This document shows positions 8,520-17,794 of a DNA stretch of 61,966 nt, in pieces. Source of the stretch: Marinobacter antarcticus. Its GTDB lineage: Bacteria; Pseudomonadota; Gammaproteobacteria; Pseudomonadales; Oleiphilaceae. The translations under genes were made by a program, and so were the position numbers. A model generated the notes under the pieces. The model did no database searches. It saw only the letters and a program-made list of their open reading frames with translations, and had not been told where the DNA came from. Location of the stretch: contig NZ_DRGY01000030.1 in the NCBI RefSeq assembly GCF_011049865.1, forward strand, positions 1-61,966, in the 5' to 3' direction. Each line of letters opens with the position of its first letter. Position 1 is the stretch's first letter.

Positions 8520-9230
8520 ATGTCCAGCCGTCTCGATCGCTTCATTAGCCAAAACAGTGTTTTTTCGCTTTCAGATACGCGCCTTCTGATTGCACAAAAG
8601 CGAATTGTTTTAGACGGGCACCTGGCGCATTCAATTCAACAAAAAGTGACGAAATTCACGCAGGTTGTATTGGATGGTAAGTGTCTGACATATAAAACCC
8701 CCGTTTATCTCATGCTGAATAAGCCTCGGGGGGTGGTCAGTGCGACCAAGGATCTCAAGCACCCAACGGTTTTGGATCTTATTCAGCATCCGCAGAAAAA
8801 CGAACTGCACATCGCCGGACGCCTGGATTTCAATACGACCGGATTGATGTTGTTGACCAACGATGGAGCCTGGTCGCGCAAAATGAGTTTGCCCGAGACA
8901 AAGCTCGAGAAAACCTATGAGGTTACACTGTCCAAGCCTTTAAATGATGACTATGTGGCTGTCTTTCGAGAGGGTATCTATTTCAGTTATGAAAACATTA
9001 CAACCCGGCCCGCAGGCTTGGAGATTCTATCCGAGTACACTGCCAGGCTATCGTTGGTTGAAGGTAAGTATCATCAAGTGAAGCGGATGTTCGGTTTTTT
9101 TCAAAACCAGGTGTTATCACTGCATCGGGCCTCTGTCGGGAATCTTTCCCTCGAGGCGCTTGAGGTGGGGAAAAGTCGTGCGCTTACAGAAGAAGAACTG
9201 GACCTTACATGCGAAGGGGCAGCGCAGTAA
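8520..9230 (+). CDS. RsuA-type rRNA pseudouridine synthase
   Basis: A 236-residue enzyme of the RsuA/RluB/E/F family that isomerises a uridine in rRNA. An N-terminal S4-like RNA-binding segment (RLDRFISQNSVFSLSDTR onward, about residues 4-45) is followed by the catalytic core. The catalytic aspartate lies in AGRLDFNTTGLML (about residues 99-111). KPRGVVSA and HQVKRMF are the other family motifs. Length and domain order match RsuA (16S position 516) best, but RluE/RluF-like specificity cannot be excluded. The coding region is noticeably more AT-rich than its neighbours. Its stop codon lies in the loop of a hairpin. Confidence 0.85.
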   Translation: MSSRLDRFISQNSVFSLSDTRLLIAQKRIVLDGHLAHSIQQKVTKFTQVVLDGKCLTYKTPVYLMLNKPRGVVSATKDLKHPTVLDLIQHPQKNELHIAGRLDFNTTGLMLLTNDGAWSRKMSLPETKLEKTYEVTLSKPLNDDYVAVFREGIYFSYENITTRPAGLEILSEYTARLSLVEGKYHQVKRMFGFFQNQVLSLHRASVGNLSLEALEVGKSRALTEEELDLTCEGAAQ

Positions 9231-9244
9231 AAAACTGCGCTGCC
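9218..9244. terminator. Bidirectional terminator containing a stop codon
   Basis: Perfect 11-bp stem GGCAGCGCAGT/ACTGCGCTGCC with a five-A loop. It overlaps the last codons and the TAA of the pseudouridine synthase gene and ends 13 bases before the convergent ychF stop. Confidence 0.75.
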
Positions 9245-9256
9245 TTGCTCTGCTGC

Positions 9257-10348
9257 CTAAACGTTAAAGCGGAAGTGGATGACGTCGCCATCTTTAACAA
9301 TGTATTCCTTGCCTTCCAATCGCCATTTTCCGGCATCTTTGGACCCGGCTTCGCCATTGTATTTCACAAAATCGTCATACCCCACAATTTCGGCGCGAAT
9401 AAAGCCGCGTTCGAAGTCGGTATGGATGACAGCGGCCGCCTGAGGCGCAGTAGCGCCGGTTTTAACCGTCCAGGCGCGCACTTCTTTTACCCCTGCCGTA
9501 AAGTAGGTTTGCAGGCCCAGCAAGCTGTATCCGGCGCGAATGACCCGATCAAGGCCTGGCTCGTCCATGCCCATTTCACCCAGGAACATGCTCTTCTCGT
9601 CGTCTTCCAGTTCGGAGATTTCAGATTCAATTTTGTTGCAGATCGGAACGACGATCGCGTTCTCGGCGTTCGCAATGTCGCGCACAGTGTCCAGGTACGG
9701 ATTGTTTTCAAAGCCGTCCTCGCTGACGTTTGCGATGTACATGGTTGGCTTGATGGTGAGAAGGCACAATTCACGGATCAGCAACAGCTCGTCTTTGTCC
9801 AACCCCATACTGCGCACCGGCTTGCCTTCGTTCAGAACGGGCAGCAGGCGCTCAAAGATTTCGATCTGGGCCTTGGCTTCTTTATCGCCGCCCTTGGCAA
9901 TCCGTTGCACACGCTTGATGGATTTTTCAACGGTATCCATGTCTGCCAGTGCAAGTTCGGTATTGATGATCTCGATATCGGCTGCCGGATCTATTTTGTT
10001 GGCAACGTGAATCACATTGGGGTCGTCAAAGCAGCGCACTACGTGTGCGATGGCTTCGGTCTGGCGGATGTTGGCCAGAAACTGATTGCCCAGGCCTTCG
10101 CCTTTGGATGCGCCTGCGACCAGGCCGGCAATGTCTACGAATTCCATGGTCGTGGGCACGATGCGCTGCGGTTTGACGATATCGGCCAGCTTATCAAGCC
10201 GTGGGTCCGGCATGGCCACCACGCCGGCATTGGGCTCGATTGTGCAGAACGGGAAGTTTTCGGCACCGATGCCGGCTTTGGTCAATGCGTTGAACAGGGT
10301 GGACTTGCCGACGTTAGGTAGGCCGACGATGCCGCAGTTAAAACCCAT
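9257..10348 (-). CDS. ychF: Ribosome-binding ATPase YchF
   Basis: A 363-residue Obg-family nucleotide hydrolase of the YchF/OLA1 type, which prefers ATP and binds ribosomes. Features in order are the P-loop [14 protein letters not shown] (about 8-21), the G2/G3 region with [19 protein letters not shown] (about 69-87), a coiled-coil insertion, and the C-terminal TGS-like domain ending [19 protein letters not shown]. The gene follows pth in the conserved order prs-rplY-pth-ychF. A TATAAT-like -10 (minus strand, 10384-10389) lies about 40 bases upstream, so it may also have its own promoter. Confidence 0.96.
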   Translation of the reverse strand: MGFNCGIVGLPNVGKSTLFNALTKAGIGAENFPFCTIEPNAGVVAMPDPRLDKLADIVKPQRIVPTTMEFVDIAGLVAGASKGEGLGNQFLANIRQTEAIAHVVRCFDDPNVIHVANKIDPAADIEIINTELALADMDTVEKSIKRVQRIAKGGDKEAKAQIEIFERLLPVLNEGKPVRSMGLDKDELLLIRELCLLTIKPTMYIANVSEDGFENNPYLDTVRDIANAENAIVVPICNKIESEISELEDDEKSMFLGEMGMDEPGLDRVIRAGYSLLGLQTYFTAGVKEVRAWTVKTGATAPQAAAVIHTDFERGFIRAEIVGYDDFVKYNGEAGSKDAGKWRLEGKEYIVKDGDVIHFRFNV

Positions 10349-10383
10349 GGAATGCCTCTGCTGGTACTGGGAAATTTGGCAGG

Positions 10384-10389
10384 ATTATA
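10384..10389 (-). promoter_or_regulatory. Possible -10 element before ychF
   Basis: Exact TATAAT on the minus strand about 35 bases upstream of the ychF ATG. The sequence 17 bases before it is a poor match to a -35 element. Confidence 0.35.
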
Positions 10390-10462
10390 CCGGTGTCCGC
10401 CAGCGTGTGCGAGTAAGGGATATCTGGGGTGGCCGATTGGCGGGGAGTATTGTCTTGCAGGT

Positions 10463-11056
10463 TCAGGCGATGGTGGGTTTGAAGCTGTGCAAACGATTCA
10501 TTGCGGCGGCAAGATTGCCCGAAGCTGCATCGGGCAAAACCCGCATGGTTTCGTCAAATACCGCATTCAGATCTTCAGCTTCTCTCTTGCCCAGGCGGCC
10601 CAGCACGTAGCCGGTAACCTTACGGCTGTCTCCGGGGTGGCCGATGCCAATGCGAAGTCTCTGAAATTCGTTGGTGCCCAGATGAGCGATCGTGTCCCTC
10701 AGGCCATTGTGCCCGCCGTGTCCTCCGCCTTTTTTCAGCTTTGCGGTACCGGGGGGAAGGTCGAGCTCGTCGTGAGCGATCAGGATCTGGTTGGGCAGTA
10801 TTTTGAAAAAGTCTGCGAGGGCTTTAACCGATATGCCGCTGCGATTCATGAAGGTGGCGGGGTTCAGCAGATGAAGCTCAAGGCCTTGCCACTGAATGCG
10901 GGCGTAGTGCCCGTGGTATTTCTTTTCGGGGCGGAGCGGCTGGCCCGCATCGCGGGCCAGTGCTTCGACGAACAGAGCGCCGGCATTGTGGCGGGTATTC
11001 TCGTAGTCGGCACCGGGATTACCCAGTCCAACCACCATGACAATATCCTGTGCCAT
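10463..11056 (-). CDS. pth: Peptidyl-tRNA hydrolase
   Basis: Releases tRNA from prematurely dropped peptidyl-tRNA. The 197-residue length is typical. The active-site residues are visible: Asn13 in VVGLGNPG, His23 in ENTRHNAG, the asparagine of NPATFMNRSG, and the aspartate region in IAHDELDLPPG. KLKKGGGHGGHNGLRD is the conserved glycine-rich segment that follows. The gene starts 21 bases after the stop of rplY and is part of the prs-rplY-pth-ychF block on the minus strand. Confidence 0.97.
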   Translation of the reverse strand: MAQDIVMVVGLGNPGADYENTRHNAGALFVEALARDAGQPLRPEKKYHGHYARIQWQGLELHLLNPATFMNRSGISVKALADFFKILPNQILIAHDELDLPPGTAKLKKGGGHGGHNGLRDTIAHLGTNEFQRLRIGIGHPGDSRKVTGYVLGRLGKREAEDLNAVFDETMRVLPDAASGNLAAAMNRLHSFKPTIA

Positions 11057-11077
11057 TTGCCAACGCCTCCGGAGTTG

Positions 11078-11722
11078 TTACTCCTTGCTTTCGCCTTCTT
11101 CGTCTTCAGCTTCGTCTTCGGCTACGTCTGCCTTGACGCCTTTCGGTTTGCTGACAGACACAACAGCTTGGTCGTGCTCGCCGTCGTGCTGCAACGCAGG
11201 AATACGAACGCCTTTCGGAAGTTTCAGGTCGCTCATGTGAACGATCTGATCCATCTCTACATCAATCATATCGATTTCGATGTACTCAGGCAGATTGCGC
11301 GGCAGACACGCTACTTCAACTTCGGTCATCAAACGGAATGCAACGCCACCAAAGGTCTTGATCGCAGGAGCTGAGTCTTCGTTAACCAGGTGCAGTGGAA
11401 CGTGAACAAAGATTTCCTGGTCTTTCTCAACGCGCTGGAAGTCAGCGTGCGTCAGCAGCAGCTTGTACGGGTGCCGCTGAAGGTCCTTCATGATAACGCT
11501 TTCTTTTTTGCCATTCAGATCTATGGTCAGAATGTGTGAAAAGAACGCTTCGTTTTCCAGAGCTTTTTTCAGCTCGTTGTGCCAAATGGAAATCGGAGTG
11601 GCTTCTTTGCCGGCACCGTAAATGATGGCCGGAATTTTACGTTCTTCGCGACGCAGGCGGCGGCTCGCACCTCTCCCCTTGTCGTCACGAGGAAATGCTT
11701 CAATAACAAAGTCCTGAGACAT
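11078..11722 (-). CDS. rplY: 50S ribosomal protein L25/Ctc (TL5 type)
   Basis: The 5S rRNA-binding protein of the large subunit. At 214 residues it is the long Ctc/TL5 form, with an N-terminal L25 domain (about 1-95; GKGASRRLRREERKIPAIIYG motif) and a C-terminal beta domain, not the 94-residue E. coli form. The start at 11722 has a GAGGT seven bases upstream and is preferred over an in-frame GTG at 11743. The tail is strongly acidic (DEAEDEEGESKE). It lies between prs and pth, with tandem terminator-like hairpins upstream. Confidence 0.96.
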   Translation of the reverse strand: MSQDFVIEAFPRDDKGRGASRRLRREERKIPAIIYGAGKEATPISIWHNELKKALENEAFFSHILTIDLNGKKESVIMKDLQRHPYKLLLTHADFQRVEKDQEIFVHVPLHLVNEDSAPAIKTFGGVAFRLMTEVEVACLPRNLPEYIEIDMIDVEMDQIVHMSDLKLPKGVRIPALQHDGEHDQAVVSVSKPKGVKADVAEDEAEDEEGESKE

Positions 11723-11789
11723 GGTTTTTACCTCAATCGTCACCTGAGCTGCCCGCGACCAGGCGTTGGAACAGGTGATGTTTCCGAAA

Positions 11790-11845
11790 AGCCGGATTTT
11801 TCCGGCTGACTAAAAGAGTCGGGAGCCTGATTAGGCTCCCGACTC
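11790..11845 (-). terminator. Tandem terminator after prs
   Basis: Two hairpins in a row on the minus strand. The first is a perfect 13-bp stem (GAGTCGGGAGCCT at 11816-11828 with its complement at 11833-11845, loop four bases) followed by TTTT. The second is a 7-bp stem AGCCGGA/TCCGGCT (11790-11807) followed by TTT. They separate prs from rplY. Confidence 0.8.
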
Positions 11846-11905
11846 GGTGTTTTTTCAACAGCGTCCAACGTCCTGTTTTTTCTGATATTAAGGCTTTCCG
11901 CCTAT

Positions 11906-12856
11906 TCAGACATTCTCAAACAGGGCACTGATGGACTCTTCGTTGCTGACGCGACGAATGGATTCTGCGAGCAGTCCAGCCATACTGAGGGGGCGGATTC
12001 TAGCACAGTTCTTCGCTTTGTCACCCAATGGAATGGTGTCACATACCACGAGCTCATCCAGGTCCGAGGCATTGATATTCTCAATCGCAGGGCCGGAGAG
12101 GACGGGGTGGGTGATGTATGCCACGACCCGGGACGCGCCACGCTCTTTGAGCGCATTGGCTGCTTTGCACAAGGTGCCAGCAGTATCCACAATGTCGTCG
12201 ACCAGAATGCAGGTCTTGTTTTCCACGTCACCAATGATGTGCATTACTTGGGATACGTTTGCTTTCGGCCGGCGCTTGTCGATGATTGCCAGATCGGCAT
12301 CGTCCAGTCGCTTGGCAACAGCGCGGGCGCGCACCACGCCGCCAACATCTGGTGAAACCACAACAAAATTTTCAAATCTCTGCTTTTCGATATCTTCAAG
12401 CAGAACAGGCGTGGCGTAAATGTTGTCTACCGGCACGTCGAAAAAACCCTGAATCTGGTCTGCGTGAAGGTCTACGGTTAATACGCGGTCAACGCCAATA
12501 CTGGAGATCATGTCCGCAACAACTTTGGCGCTTATGGCAACCCGGCTTGAGCGCACACGGCGATCCTGCCGAGCATAGCCGTAATAGGGTATGACGGCGG
12601 TGATACGCGATGCAGAAGCGCGGCGCAGGGCGTCGGCCATCACGATCAGTTCCATCAGATTGTCGTTGGTGGGGTAGCACGTGGGCTGGATGATGAAAAC
12701 ATCGTGGCCGCGCACATTTTCGTTGATTTCGACGGTCGTCTCGCCATCGCTGAATCGGCCTACAGTGGCCTCGCCCATCGGGATGTGCAGTTTTTTAGCG
12801 ATTGCGTGGGCAAGCTCTGGATTTGCGTTGCCTGTGAAAATCATCAATTTGGACAC
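11906..12856 (-). CDS. prs: Ribose-phosphate pyrophosphokinase
   Basis: Makes PRPP from ribose-5-phosphate and ATP, the precursor for nucleotides, NAD, histidine and tryptophan. The GTG start at 12856 gives 316 residues, the usual length, and has AAGGA eight bases upstream; a longer in-frame reading would run through the tRNA-Gln gene. Motifs include [38 protein letters not shown] and the PRPP loop [16 protein letters not shown] (about residues 218-233). The gene follows tRNA-Gln and ispE in the order conserved in many gammaproteobacteria. Confidence 0.97.
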   Translation of the reverse strand: MSKLMIFTGNANPELAHAIAKKLHIPMGEATVGRFSDGETTVEINENVRGHDVFIIQPTCYPTNDNLMELIVMADALRRASASRITAVIPYYGYARQDRRVRSSRVAISAKVVADMISSIGVDRVLTVDLHADQIQGFFDVPVDNIYATPVLLEDIEKQRFENFVVVSPDVGGVVRARAVAKRLDDADLAIIDKRRPKANVSQVMHIIGDVENKTCILVDDIVDTAGTLCKAANALKERGASRVVAYITHPVLSGPAIENINASDLDELVVCDTIPLGDKAKNCARIRPLSMAGLLAESIRRVSNEESISALFENV

Positions 12857-12908
12857 GACGGCATCCTTCTCTTTTTCGGCGTTTGAGTCAGAGGAAGCGG
12901 GAGGAAGG

Positions 12909-12983
12909 TGGCTGGGGTGGCAGGATTCGAACCTGCGCATGACGGGATCAAAACCCGTTGCCTTACCACTTGGCGACACCCCA
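12909..12983 (-). tRNA. tRNA-Gln (TTG)
   Basis: A 75-base cloverleaf with encoded CCA. The acceptor begins TGGGGTG, the anticodon loop carries TTG in ACGGGTTTTGATCCCGT, the T arm is GCAGGTTCGAATCCTGC, and the discriminator base is G, as expected for tRNA-Gln. It lies 19 bases after ispE and about 50 bases before prs. Confidence 0.96.
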
Positions 12984-13002
12984 GTATCGTGCTTTTTTGG
13001 CA

Positions 13003-13866
13003 TCATTCCAGCTCTGTCAGCTTTTGGTGAAGAGGTGATACGTTCACCCCTTTAGCGACGAACCCGATGATGCCGGAGGGTTTGCTTTCCCAGATAATCC
13101 GGGCTGCGGATTCTGTAGGGAAACGTCCAAATATGCAAGCCCCGGTCCCGGTTAATCTTGCAGGTCCGAATTTTTTGAGCCATTCCATGCTCTGATCGAC
13201 TTCAGGATACAGTCTTCTTACGACGTCCTCGCAGTCATTTCGGTACCTCGAGGCGTCTCCCTCAAAAGCGGGCGCTATTCTGATTCTCGAGGTGTTTCTT
13301 GTCAACCCTTGCTCTGAAAATATCTTACCTGTGTTGATGTTGCAGGCAGGTTTCAGAACCAGGAACCAGTCTTCCGGTGGGAAAGCGGGCGTCAGTTTTT
13401 CGCCTACGCCTTCGCCAAAAGCGGCATGGCCGCGCACGAACACCGGCACATCTGCGCCGAGTGTGAGCCCTGTTTCCGCCAGTTCGTCCAGCCCGAGCCC
13501 GAGCTGCCAGAGATGATTGAGCCCGATCAGGCTGGTAGCCGCATTGGAGCTGCCGCCCCCAAGCCCTCCGCCCAAAGGCAAGCGCTTGTTGATGGCAATG
13601 CTTACGCCAGGCAGATCCCCTGAGGCCTTTGCGGCAAGAGCGCGGGCGGCCCTGACGATCAGGTTGTCTTCCTCCGAAACCCCCGGGATGGGGGTTGCAA
13701 GCCGGATGCCCGGCTGATCAGGGGTTAGTGTCAGCGAGATGTCGTCGCCGTAGTCAAGAAACTGGAACAGGGTCTGAAGTTCATGGTAGCCATCCGGACG
13801 CCTGCCTACAATGTGCAAGAAAAGGTTCAGTTTGGCAGGCGAGGGCAGAGTAATTGAGGCTGTCAC
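13003..13866 (-). CDS. ispE: 4-diphosphocytidyl-2-C-methyl-D-erythritol kinase
   Basis: GHMP-family kinase of the non-mevalonate (MEP) isoprenoid pathway; it phosphorylates the 2-hydroxyl of CDP-methylerythritol. The 287-residue protein opens with [22 protein letters not shown], including the substrate-binding Lys and His. The ATP loop [15 protein letters not shown] lies at about residues 89-103, and the C-terminal [10 protein letters not shown] motif near 238. It overlaps the end of lolB by four bases (ATGA), indicating translational coupling. It is followed by tRNA-Gln and prs. Confidence 0.96.
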   Translation of the reverse strand: MTASITLPSPAKLNLFLHIVGRRPDGYHELQTLFQFLDYGDDISLTLTPDQPGIRLATPIPGVSEEDNLIVRAARALAAKASGDLPGVSIAINKRLPLGGGLGGGSSNAATSLIGLNHLWQLGLGLDELAETGLTLGADVPVFVRGHAAFGEGVGEKLTPAFPPEDWFLVLKPACNINTGKIFSEQGLTRNTSRIRIAPAFEGDASRYRNDCEDVVRRLYPEVDQSMEWLKKFGPARLTGTGACIFGRFPTESAARIIWESKPSGIIGFVAKGVNVSPLHQKLTELE

Positions 13867-14498
13867 GGATTAAGATTCTGCCAGTTGCCCACGACAACTC
13901 TTACTCGTTTATCGTCCTTCAAAGCGGTGATTCTGGCAGGTAGTGCAGGGATATCTCCCTGTGACTCATGCCATCGATCGTAGCGGATTTCCCAGCCGGC
14001 TTGTCGGATCATCGCCAGCTCACCCCGGTCATCAAATAGCAGCCGAAAGTCGCCGCCGGGCGCCTGTACTCCGCGTATCCACCACGTCAGGCTTTCCAGA
14101 GGTAGCTGCCAGCCCGTAGCGGCTTCCAACAGTGCTTCCGGATCTCCGGAGCGATAGGTGTCGCCGTTTGACAGCGTCAGCTCAATGAACCCTGGCGTGC
14201 CTTTAAGGTTGGTGCTGCCCATTCCAAGAAATGATGACGACAATGCGAGGTCATAGGCTTCGCCCGCCTGTATCCAGTGGTTGATGATGGCCGTGCCACT
14301 GTCGGAAGGCTGGCGCACGGCGAGTTTTCCGGACAGTTGCCAGTGGTCAAACTGGCTGAGCTTGGCGGAGCGCGCTTGCCAGTCGGCCGGTGGCTGATCG
14401 GTCATGCCTTCCGGTAGCGGCTCCAGTGCGATAGTGGTGCACGCGCTCAGGCTGACAATCATGAGTGTGGCAGCCCAGGTGCGAAAAAGCTGACGCAT
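13863..14498 (-). CDS. lolB: Outer-membrane lipoprotein receptor LolB
   Basis: LolB takes lipoproteins from periplasmic LolA and inserts them in the outer membrane. The ATG at 14498 gives 211 residues. An uncleaved-signal start ([20 protein letters not shown]) ends in the lipobox LSAC, so the mature protein is itself a lipoprotein with Cys at about residue 20. The motif [26 protein letters not shown] region follows, typical of the LolA/LolB fold. Its ATG overlaps the stop of the upstream TPR lipoprotein by one base, and its own end overlaps ispE by four, so the three genes are tightly coupled. Confidence 0.93.
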   Translation of the reverse strand: MRQLFRTWAATLMIVSLSACTTIALEPLPEGMTDQPPADWQARSAKLSQFDHWQLSGKLAVRQPSDSGTAIINHWIQAGEAYDLALSSSFLGMGSTNLKGTPGFIELTLSNGDTYRSGDPEALLEAATGWQLPLESLTWWIRGVQAPGGDFRLLFDDRGELAMIRQAGWEIRYDRWHESQGDIPALPARITALKDDKRVRVVVGNWQNLNP

Positions 14499-16258
14499 CA
14501 CAGGTTACCTTTGTTGGTCAGCCGTTCAATGGTTTCGCGTAATACTTCGTGATCCGGATTTTTATCAAGCCCCTCTTTCCAGATAATCTCGGCCTGCTCT
14601 TCGGCGCCGCTCATCCACAGTGCCTCGCCGTAATGAGCCGCGACCTCCGGATCAGGGTAGGCCTCCCAGGCGCGGGACAGGAAATCCAGCGCCGGCTCAA
14701 TCTGACCTTCCTGGAACAGAATCCACCCCATGCTGTCGAGAATGGCGGGGTTGTCCGGATCCAGTCTCAGGGCTTGTTCGACATAGCCGCGAGCTTCATT
14801 CAAGCGGTCCGTGCGAGTCGCCAGTATGTATCCAAGAGCGTTAAGTGCAACGGCGTTTTCGGGATTCTGTTCAACAATCTGCTTGAGGTCTTGTTCGGCT
14901 TTGCCGGGCTGGTCGAGCGCATCGAACAGCATGGCTCGGGCATAACGGATCTGCGGGTTTTCGGGGTAGTCTTCAAGCGCGCTGGAGGCGGCGTCAAGAG
15001 CTTCCTGCTGCTGTCCCTGGTCGAGTAGCAAATTCACCTCAAGCAACCAGAAGTTTTCAGCCTGTTCGGAATGGTCGCTGCGCAACGAACGGATGTTGGC
15101 CAGCGCGTCGTCTAGCTTCCCTTCTGATGCCAACAGAGTGCTCGCCCGGGCAAGAGATGGAAGAAAATAGTTGCCTTTTTCCACACTCTGATAGTACCCG
15201 ATTGCCTGCTCGGTGTTGCCAGCCTCATCTGCAATCCGGCCAAGGTAATAGCTGGCTTCGCTGATTTGGTAACCCTGTTCCGTGAGTTTTATGAGCTCTT
15301 CCTTTGCGAGCTCAAGTTGCCCGTTTTCCAGAGCAACAAGCGCGTGTGAAAGGCGCAGGCCAGGATTGTCAGGGTAGCGCTGCACCAGGCGATTGAACTC
15401 ATCCTGGGCGGCCTGTAAATCACCTTCGCTGATCAGCATGCGCCCGTAGAGCGTTCCCATCTGGCGGTTTTCCGGGAAGCGCCGGGTGTTTATCAGCAAA
15501 TGATCGAGGGCTTCGTTTTCTTTGCCGACCTGAAACAGAAGATCGCCCTTGAGAATAATGGCGGGTTGGAATTTGGGCTGTTGCGCAAGCAGTGGTTCCA
15601 GACGGAGAAGGGCGGCCTCGGGATCCCCCGTTATTTTTAGCAACAAGGCGATGCTGTACTCCAGATCCGGCGTGTCCGGGTGGCGGCGTGCCATCTTTTC
15701 ATACAACGCGAGCAATTCTTGCTGCTGCTCTGGGGGAAGATTGCCTGCCATGACCGCAAGGCTGTCAAAATCGGCGTCACCGCCTTGGTTGAGAATCTGC
15801 TCCATATAACCCAGGGCAGCTTCCATTTCATTTCGTTTGACCGCCTGAATGGCCGAAACCCGAAGGGCCTGGAGATTGCCGGGATCTACGTCCAGCCATA
15901 ATTTTGCAAGTCTTTTCTGGGCGTTGTCGCTATTCAGCGACTGAGCAATGAGCATGGCCCGCTCGATAACATTTTTATCCCGGGACTGCTGTGCGGCTTT
16001 GAGGTAGTTAACCAGCGTGACGTCATATCGGCCACGTTGTGCGGCGATTTCCGCCGAGAGAAGCAGGTAAAGAGTTTCGGGCTCGAAATCTGCGTATTCG
16101 ATGGGTGTCGTGCTGCCCGGTTGCCCGATGCCTTCTTGTTTAATCGCGTTAGTTGTCTCGTCGACGGCGGGTGTGCTCGCTGAACCGGTTATACTGGCAC
16201 AGCCTGTCAGTGAGAGTCCCAGCAGGCAGGTAAACAAAAGCGGTGCGGATTTGTGCAT
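14498..16258 (-). CDS. TPR-repeat lipoprotein
   Basis: A 586-residue tetratricopeptide protein predicted to be a lipoprotein. The start at 16258 is chosen because it gives a proper signal peptide (HKSAPLLFTCLLGLSLTGC, lipobox LTGC, Cys near residue 20); longer in-frame starts put extra charged sequence in front. From about residue 60 to the end it consists of helical repeats, with clear TPR units such as ALNALGYILATRTDRLNEAR and DSMGWILFQEGQIEPALDFL near the C terminus. Such a gene commonly lies between hemA and lolB in pseudomonads. It probably acts as a scaffold at the inner face of the outer membrane; the partners are unknown. Confidence 0.85.
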   Translation of the reverse strand: MHKSAPLLFTCLLGLSLTGCASITGSASTPAVDETTNAIKQEGIGQPGSTTPIEYADFEPETLYLLLSAEIAAQRGRYDVTLVNYLKAAQQSRDKNVIERAMLIAQSLNSDNAQKRLAKLWLDVDPGNLQALRVSAIQAVKRNEMEAALGYMEQILNQGGDADFDSLAVMAGNLPPEQQQELLALYEKMARRHPDTPDLEYSIALLLKITGDPEAALLRLEPLLAQQPKFQPAIILKGDLLFQVGKENEALDHLLINTRRFPENRQMGTLYGRMLISEGDLQAAQDEFNRLVQRYPDNPGLRLSHALVALENGQLELAKEELIKLTEQGYQISEASYYLGRIADEAGNTEQAIGYYQSVEKGNYFLPSLARASTLLASEGKLDDALANIRSLRSDHSEQAENFWLLEVNLLLDQGQQQEALDAASSALEDYPENPQIRYARAMLFDALDQPGKAEQDLKQIVEQNPENAVALNALGYILATRTDRLNEARGYVEQALRLDPDNPAILDSMGWILFQEGQIEPALDFLSRAWEAYPDPEVAAHYGEALWMSGAEEQAEIIWKEGLDKNPDHEVLRETIERLTNKGNL

Positions 16259-16331
16259 ACAACGTCCCGTGAATTGTCGACTACGCATCGTGAATAACCC
16301 GGATTCTCTCTTTTTAGAGCTGAGTCGGGCA

Positions 16332-16356
16332 CCGGCGGCCGCCGGCTCCCTATAAT
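16332..16356 (+). promoter_or_regulatory. Possible hemA promoter region with GC palindrome
   Basis: An exact TATAAT lies at 16351-16356, about 150 bases before hemA, without a good -35. Just upstream is a perfect 14-base palindrome CCGGCGGCCGCCGG (16332-16345), which would overlap the spacer or -35 region. The element also lies upstream of the divergent TPR gene. Confidence 0.35.
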
Positions 16357-16504
16357 GGCATAAGGTCCTGTTCTTGCCCAACCTGTGCGCACTTCCCGAA
16401 CTGTAGGCGGTTTTGGGTGGCAGACAAGGCCTCTGGTCGTTAAAATGGCGTTAAACCAAGATTCGCTTACACAGTTCACCGGTAGAGGATTGCAAAACCA
16501 GGAA

Positions 16505-17794
16505 ATGGCACTGCTAACGATGGGAATCAACCATCGCACGGCTCCTGTTGAGTTACGGGAGCGAGTTGCGTTTACGCCCGAGCGTATGTCGGAGGCGTTC
16601 GCAGAGTTGCGGGCGGCGTCTGGTGCCAGTGAAGCCGCTATTCTGTCGACTTGCAATCGTACCGAGCTGTATCTTGCCGGTGACGACGACTGCGCGCCGC
16701 TGGTGCTGCGTTGGCTGGCCGGTTTCCACGACATGGATGTTGCCGAGCTCGAAGAGGTGCTTTACGTGCACCGTGACGCCGATGCGGTGCGACACATGAT
16801 GCGGGTTGCGGCCGGGCTGGACTCAATGGTTCTCGGTGAGCCGCAAATATTTGGCCAGTTGAAGGACGCCTATGCGCTGGCCAGGGAGCACGGCGGAAGC
16901 GGGTCTTTTCTCTCTCGTATGTTTGAGCAAACCTTTTCGGTTGCCAAGCGTGTTCGTTCTCAGACGGCTATCGGCGAAAATCCGGTGTCTGTCGCTTATG
17001 CCGCGGTGAGTATGGCGCATCGCATTTTTGCTGATATGTCACACAACACAGTGCTGCTGATAGGCGCAGGCAAAACCATCGAACTGGTCGCGCGTCACCT
17101 TGCTGACGCGGGTGTAAAGAACTTCATTGTTGCCAACCGTACATTAGAGCGGGCGCAAGCGTTGGCAGAATCCAGGGGCGGCCGGGGCATTCTGCTTTCG
17201 GAAATTCCAGATTATCTGGGCGATGTCGATATCATTATTTCATCCACGGCCAGCCCGCTTCCCATACTCGGCAAAGGCGCGGTAGAGCGCTCCCTGAAAA
17301 AGCGCAAGCACCGGCCGTTTTTCATGGTGGACATTGCGGTACCCCGGGACATCGAACCCGAAGTGGGTTCTCTGGCGGATGTATACCTTTACACCGTTGA
17401 TGATCTGCGCCAGGTAATCGAAGAAAATATACGCACCCGTGAAGGTGCGGCCCGTGAAGCAGAAAATCTCATTGCAGACGGGGTACAAGAGTTCCTTAGC
17501 CAGCTCCGGGCACTGGATGCGGTTTCCACGTTAAAGCAGTTCCGACAGCGTGCGGAAGTGTTACGAGACGTGGAAACAGAAAAAGCCCTGCGCGTTTTAC
17601 GCAACGGCGGAGACCCCGAAACCGCCTTGCGTAGCCTGGCGCGGGGCCTGACAAATAAACTCCTCCACGAACCGTCGATACAGGTTCGCAAGGCCACCAC
17701 CGAAGGGCGCACCGAGGTGACTGAATGGCTGAGAGAGCTTCATCAGCTCGATGTGTTGAACGCAGACGCGACGACCACCCCGGAAAAACTATGA
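16505..17794 (+). CDS. hemA: Glutamyl-tRNA reductase
   Basis: First committed step of C5-pathway tetrapyrrole synthesis: NADPH-dependent reduction of glutamyl-tRNA to glutamate-1-semialdehyde. The start at 16505 yields 429 residues beginning [18 protein letters not shown], which aligns with other HemA N termini; an upstream in-frame extension is not family-like. The catalytic Cys50 lies in [12 protein letters not shown]. The NADPH domain carries [16 protein letters not shown], and a C-terminal dimerisation helix follows. The last bases overlap the prfA start (ATGA), so the two are coupled. Confidence 0.96.
   Translation: MALLTMGINHRTAPVELRERVAFTPERMSEAFAELRAASGASEAAILSTCNRTELYLAGDDDCAPLVLRWLAGFHDMDVAELEEVLYVHRDADAVRHMMRVAAGLDSMVLGEPQIFGQLKDAYALAREHGGSGSFLSRMFEQTFSVAKRVRSQTAIGENPVSVAYAAVSMAHRIFADMSHNTVLLIGAGKTIELVARHLADAGVKNFIVANRTLERAQALAESRGGRGILLSEIPDYLGDVDIIISSTASPLPILGKGAVERSLKKRKHRPFFMVDIAVPRDIEPEVGSLADVYLYTVDDLRQVIEENIRTREGAAREAENLIADGVQEFLSQLRALDAVSTLKQFRQRAEVLRDVETEKALRVLRNGGDPETALRSLARGLTNKLLHEPSIQVRKATTEGRTEVTEWLRELHQLDVLNADATTTPEKL

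Noticed and set aside
9209..10321. Long open frame on the plus strand opposite ychF
   Set aside because: A mirror of the ychF coding sequence caused by GC-rich codon bias; the product resembles no family.
12857..13006. In-frame extension of prs upstream to 13006
   Set aside because: It would translate the tRNA-Gln gene; the GTG at 12856 with AAGGA and the family N terminus is clearly better.
16385..16504. In-frame extension of hemA upstream to 16385
   Set aside because: The extra 40 residues do not resemble any HemA N terminus, and the family start is met at 16505.
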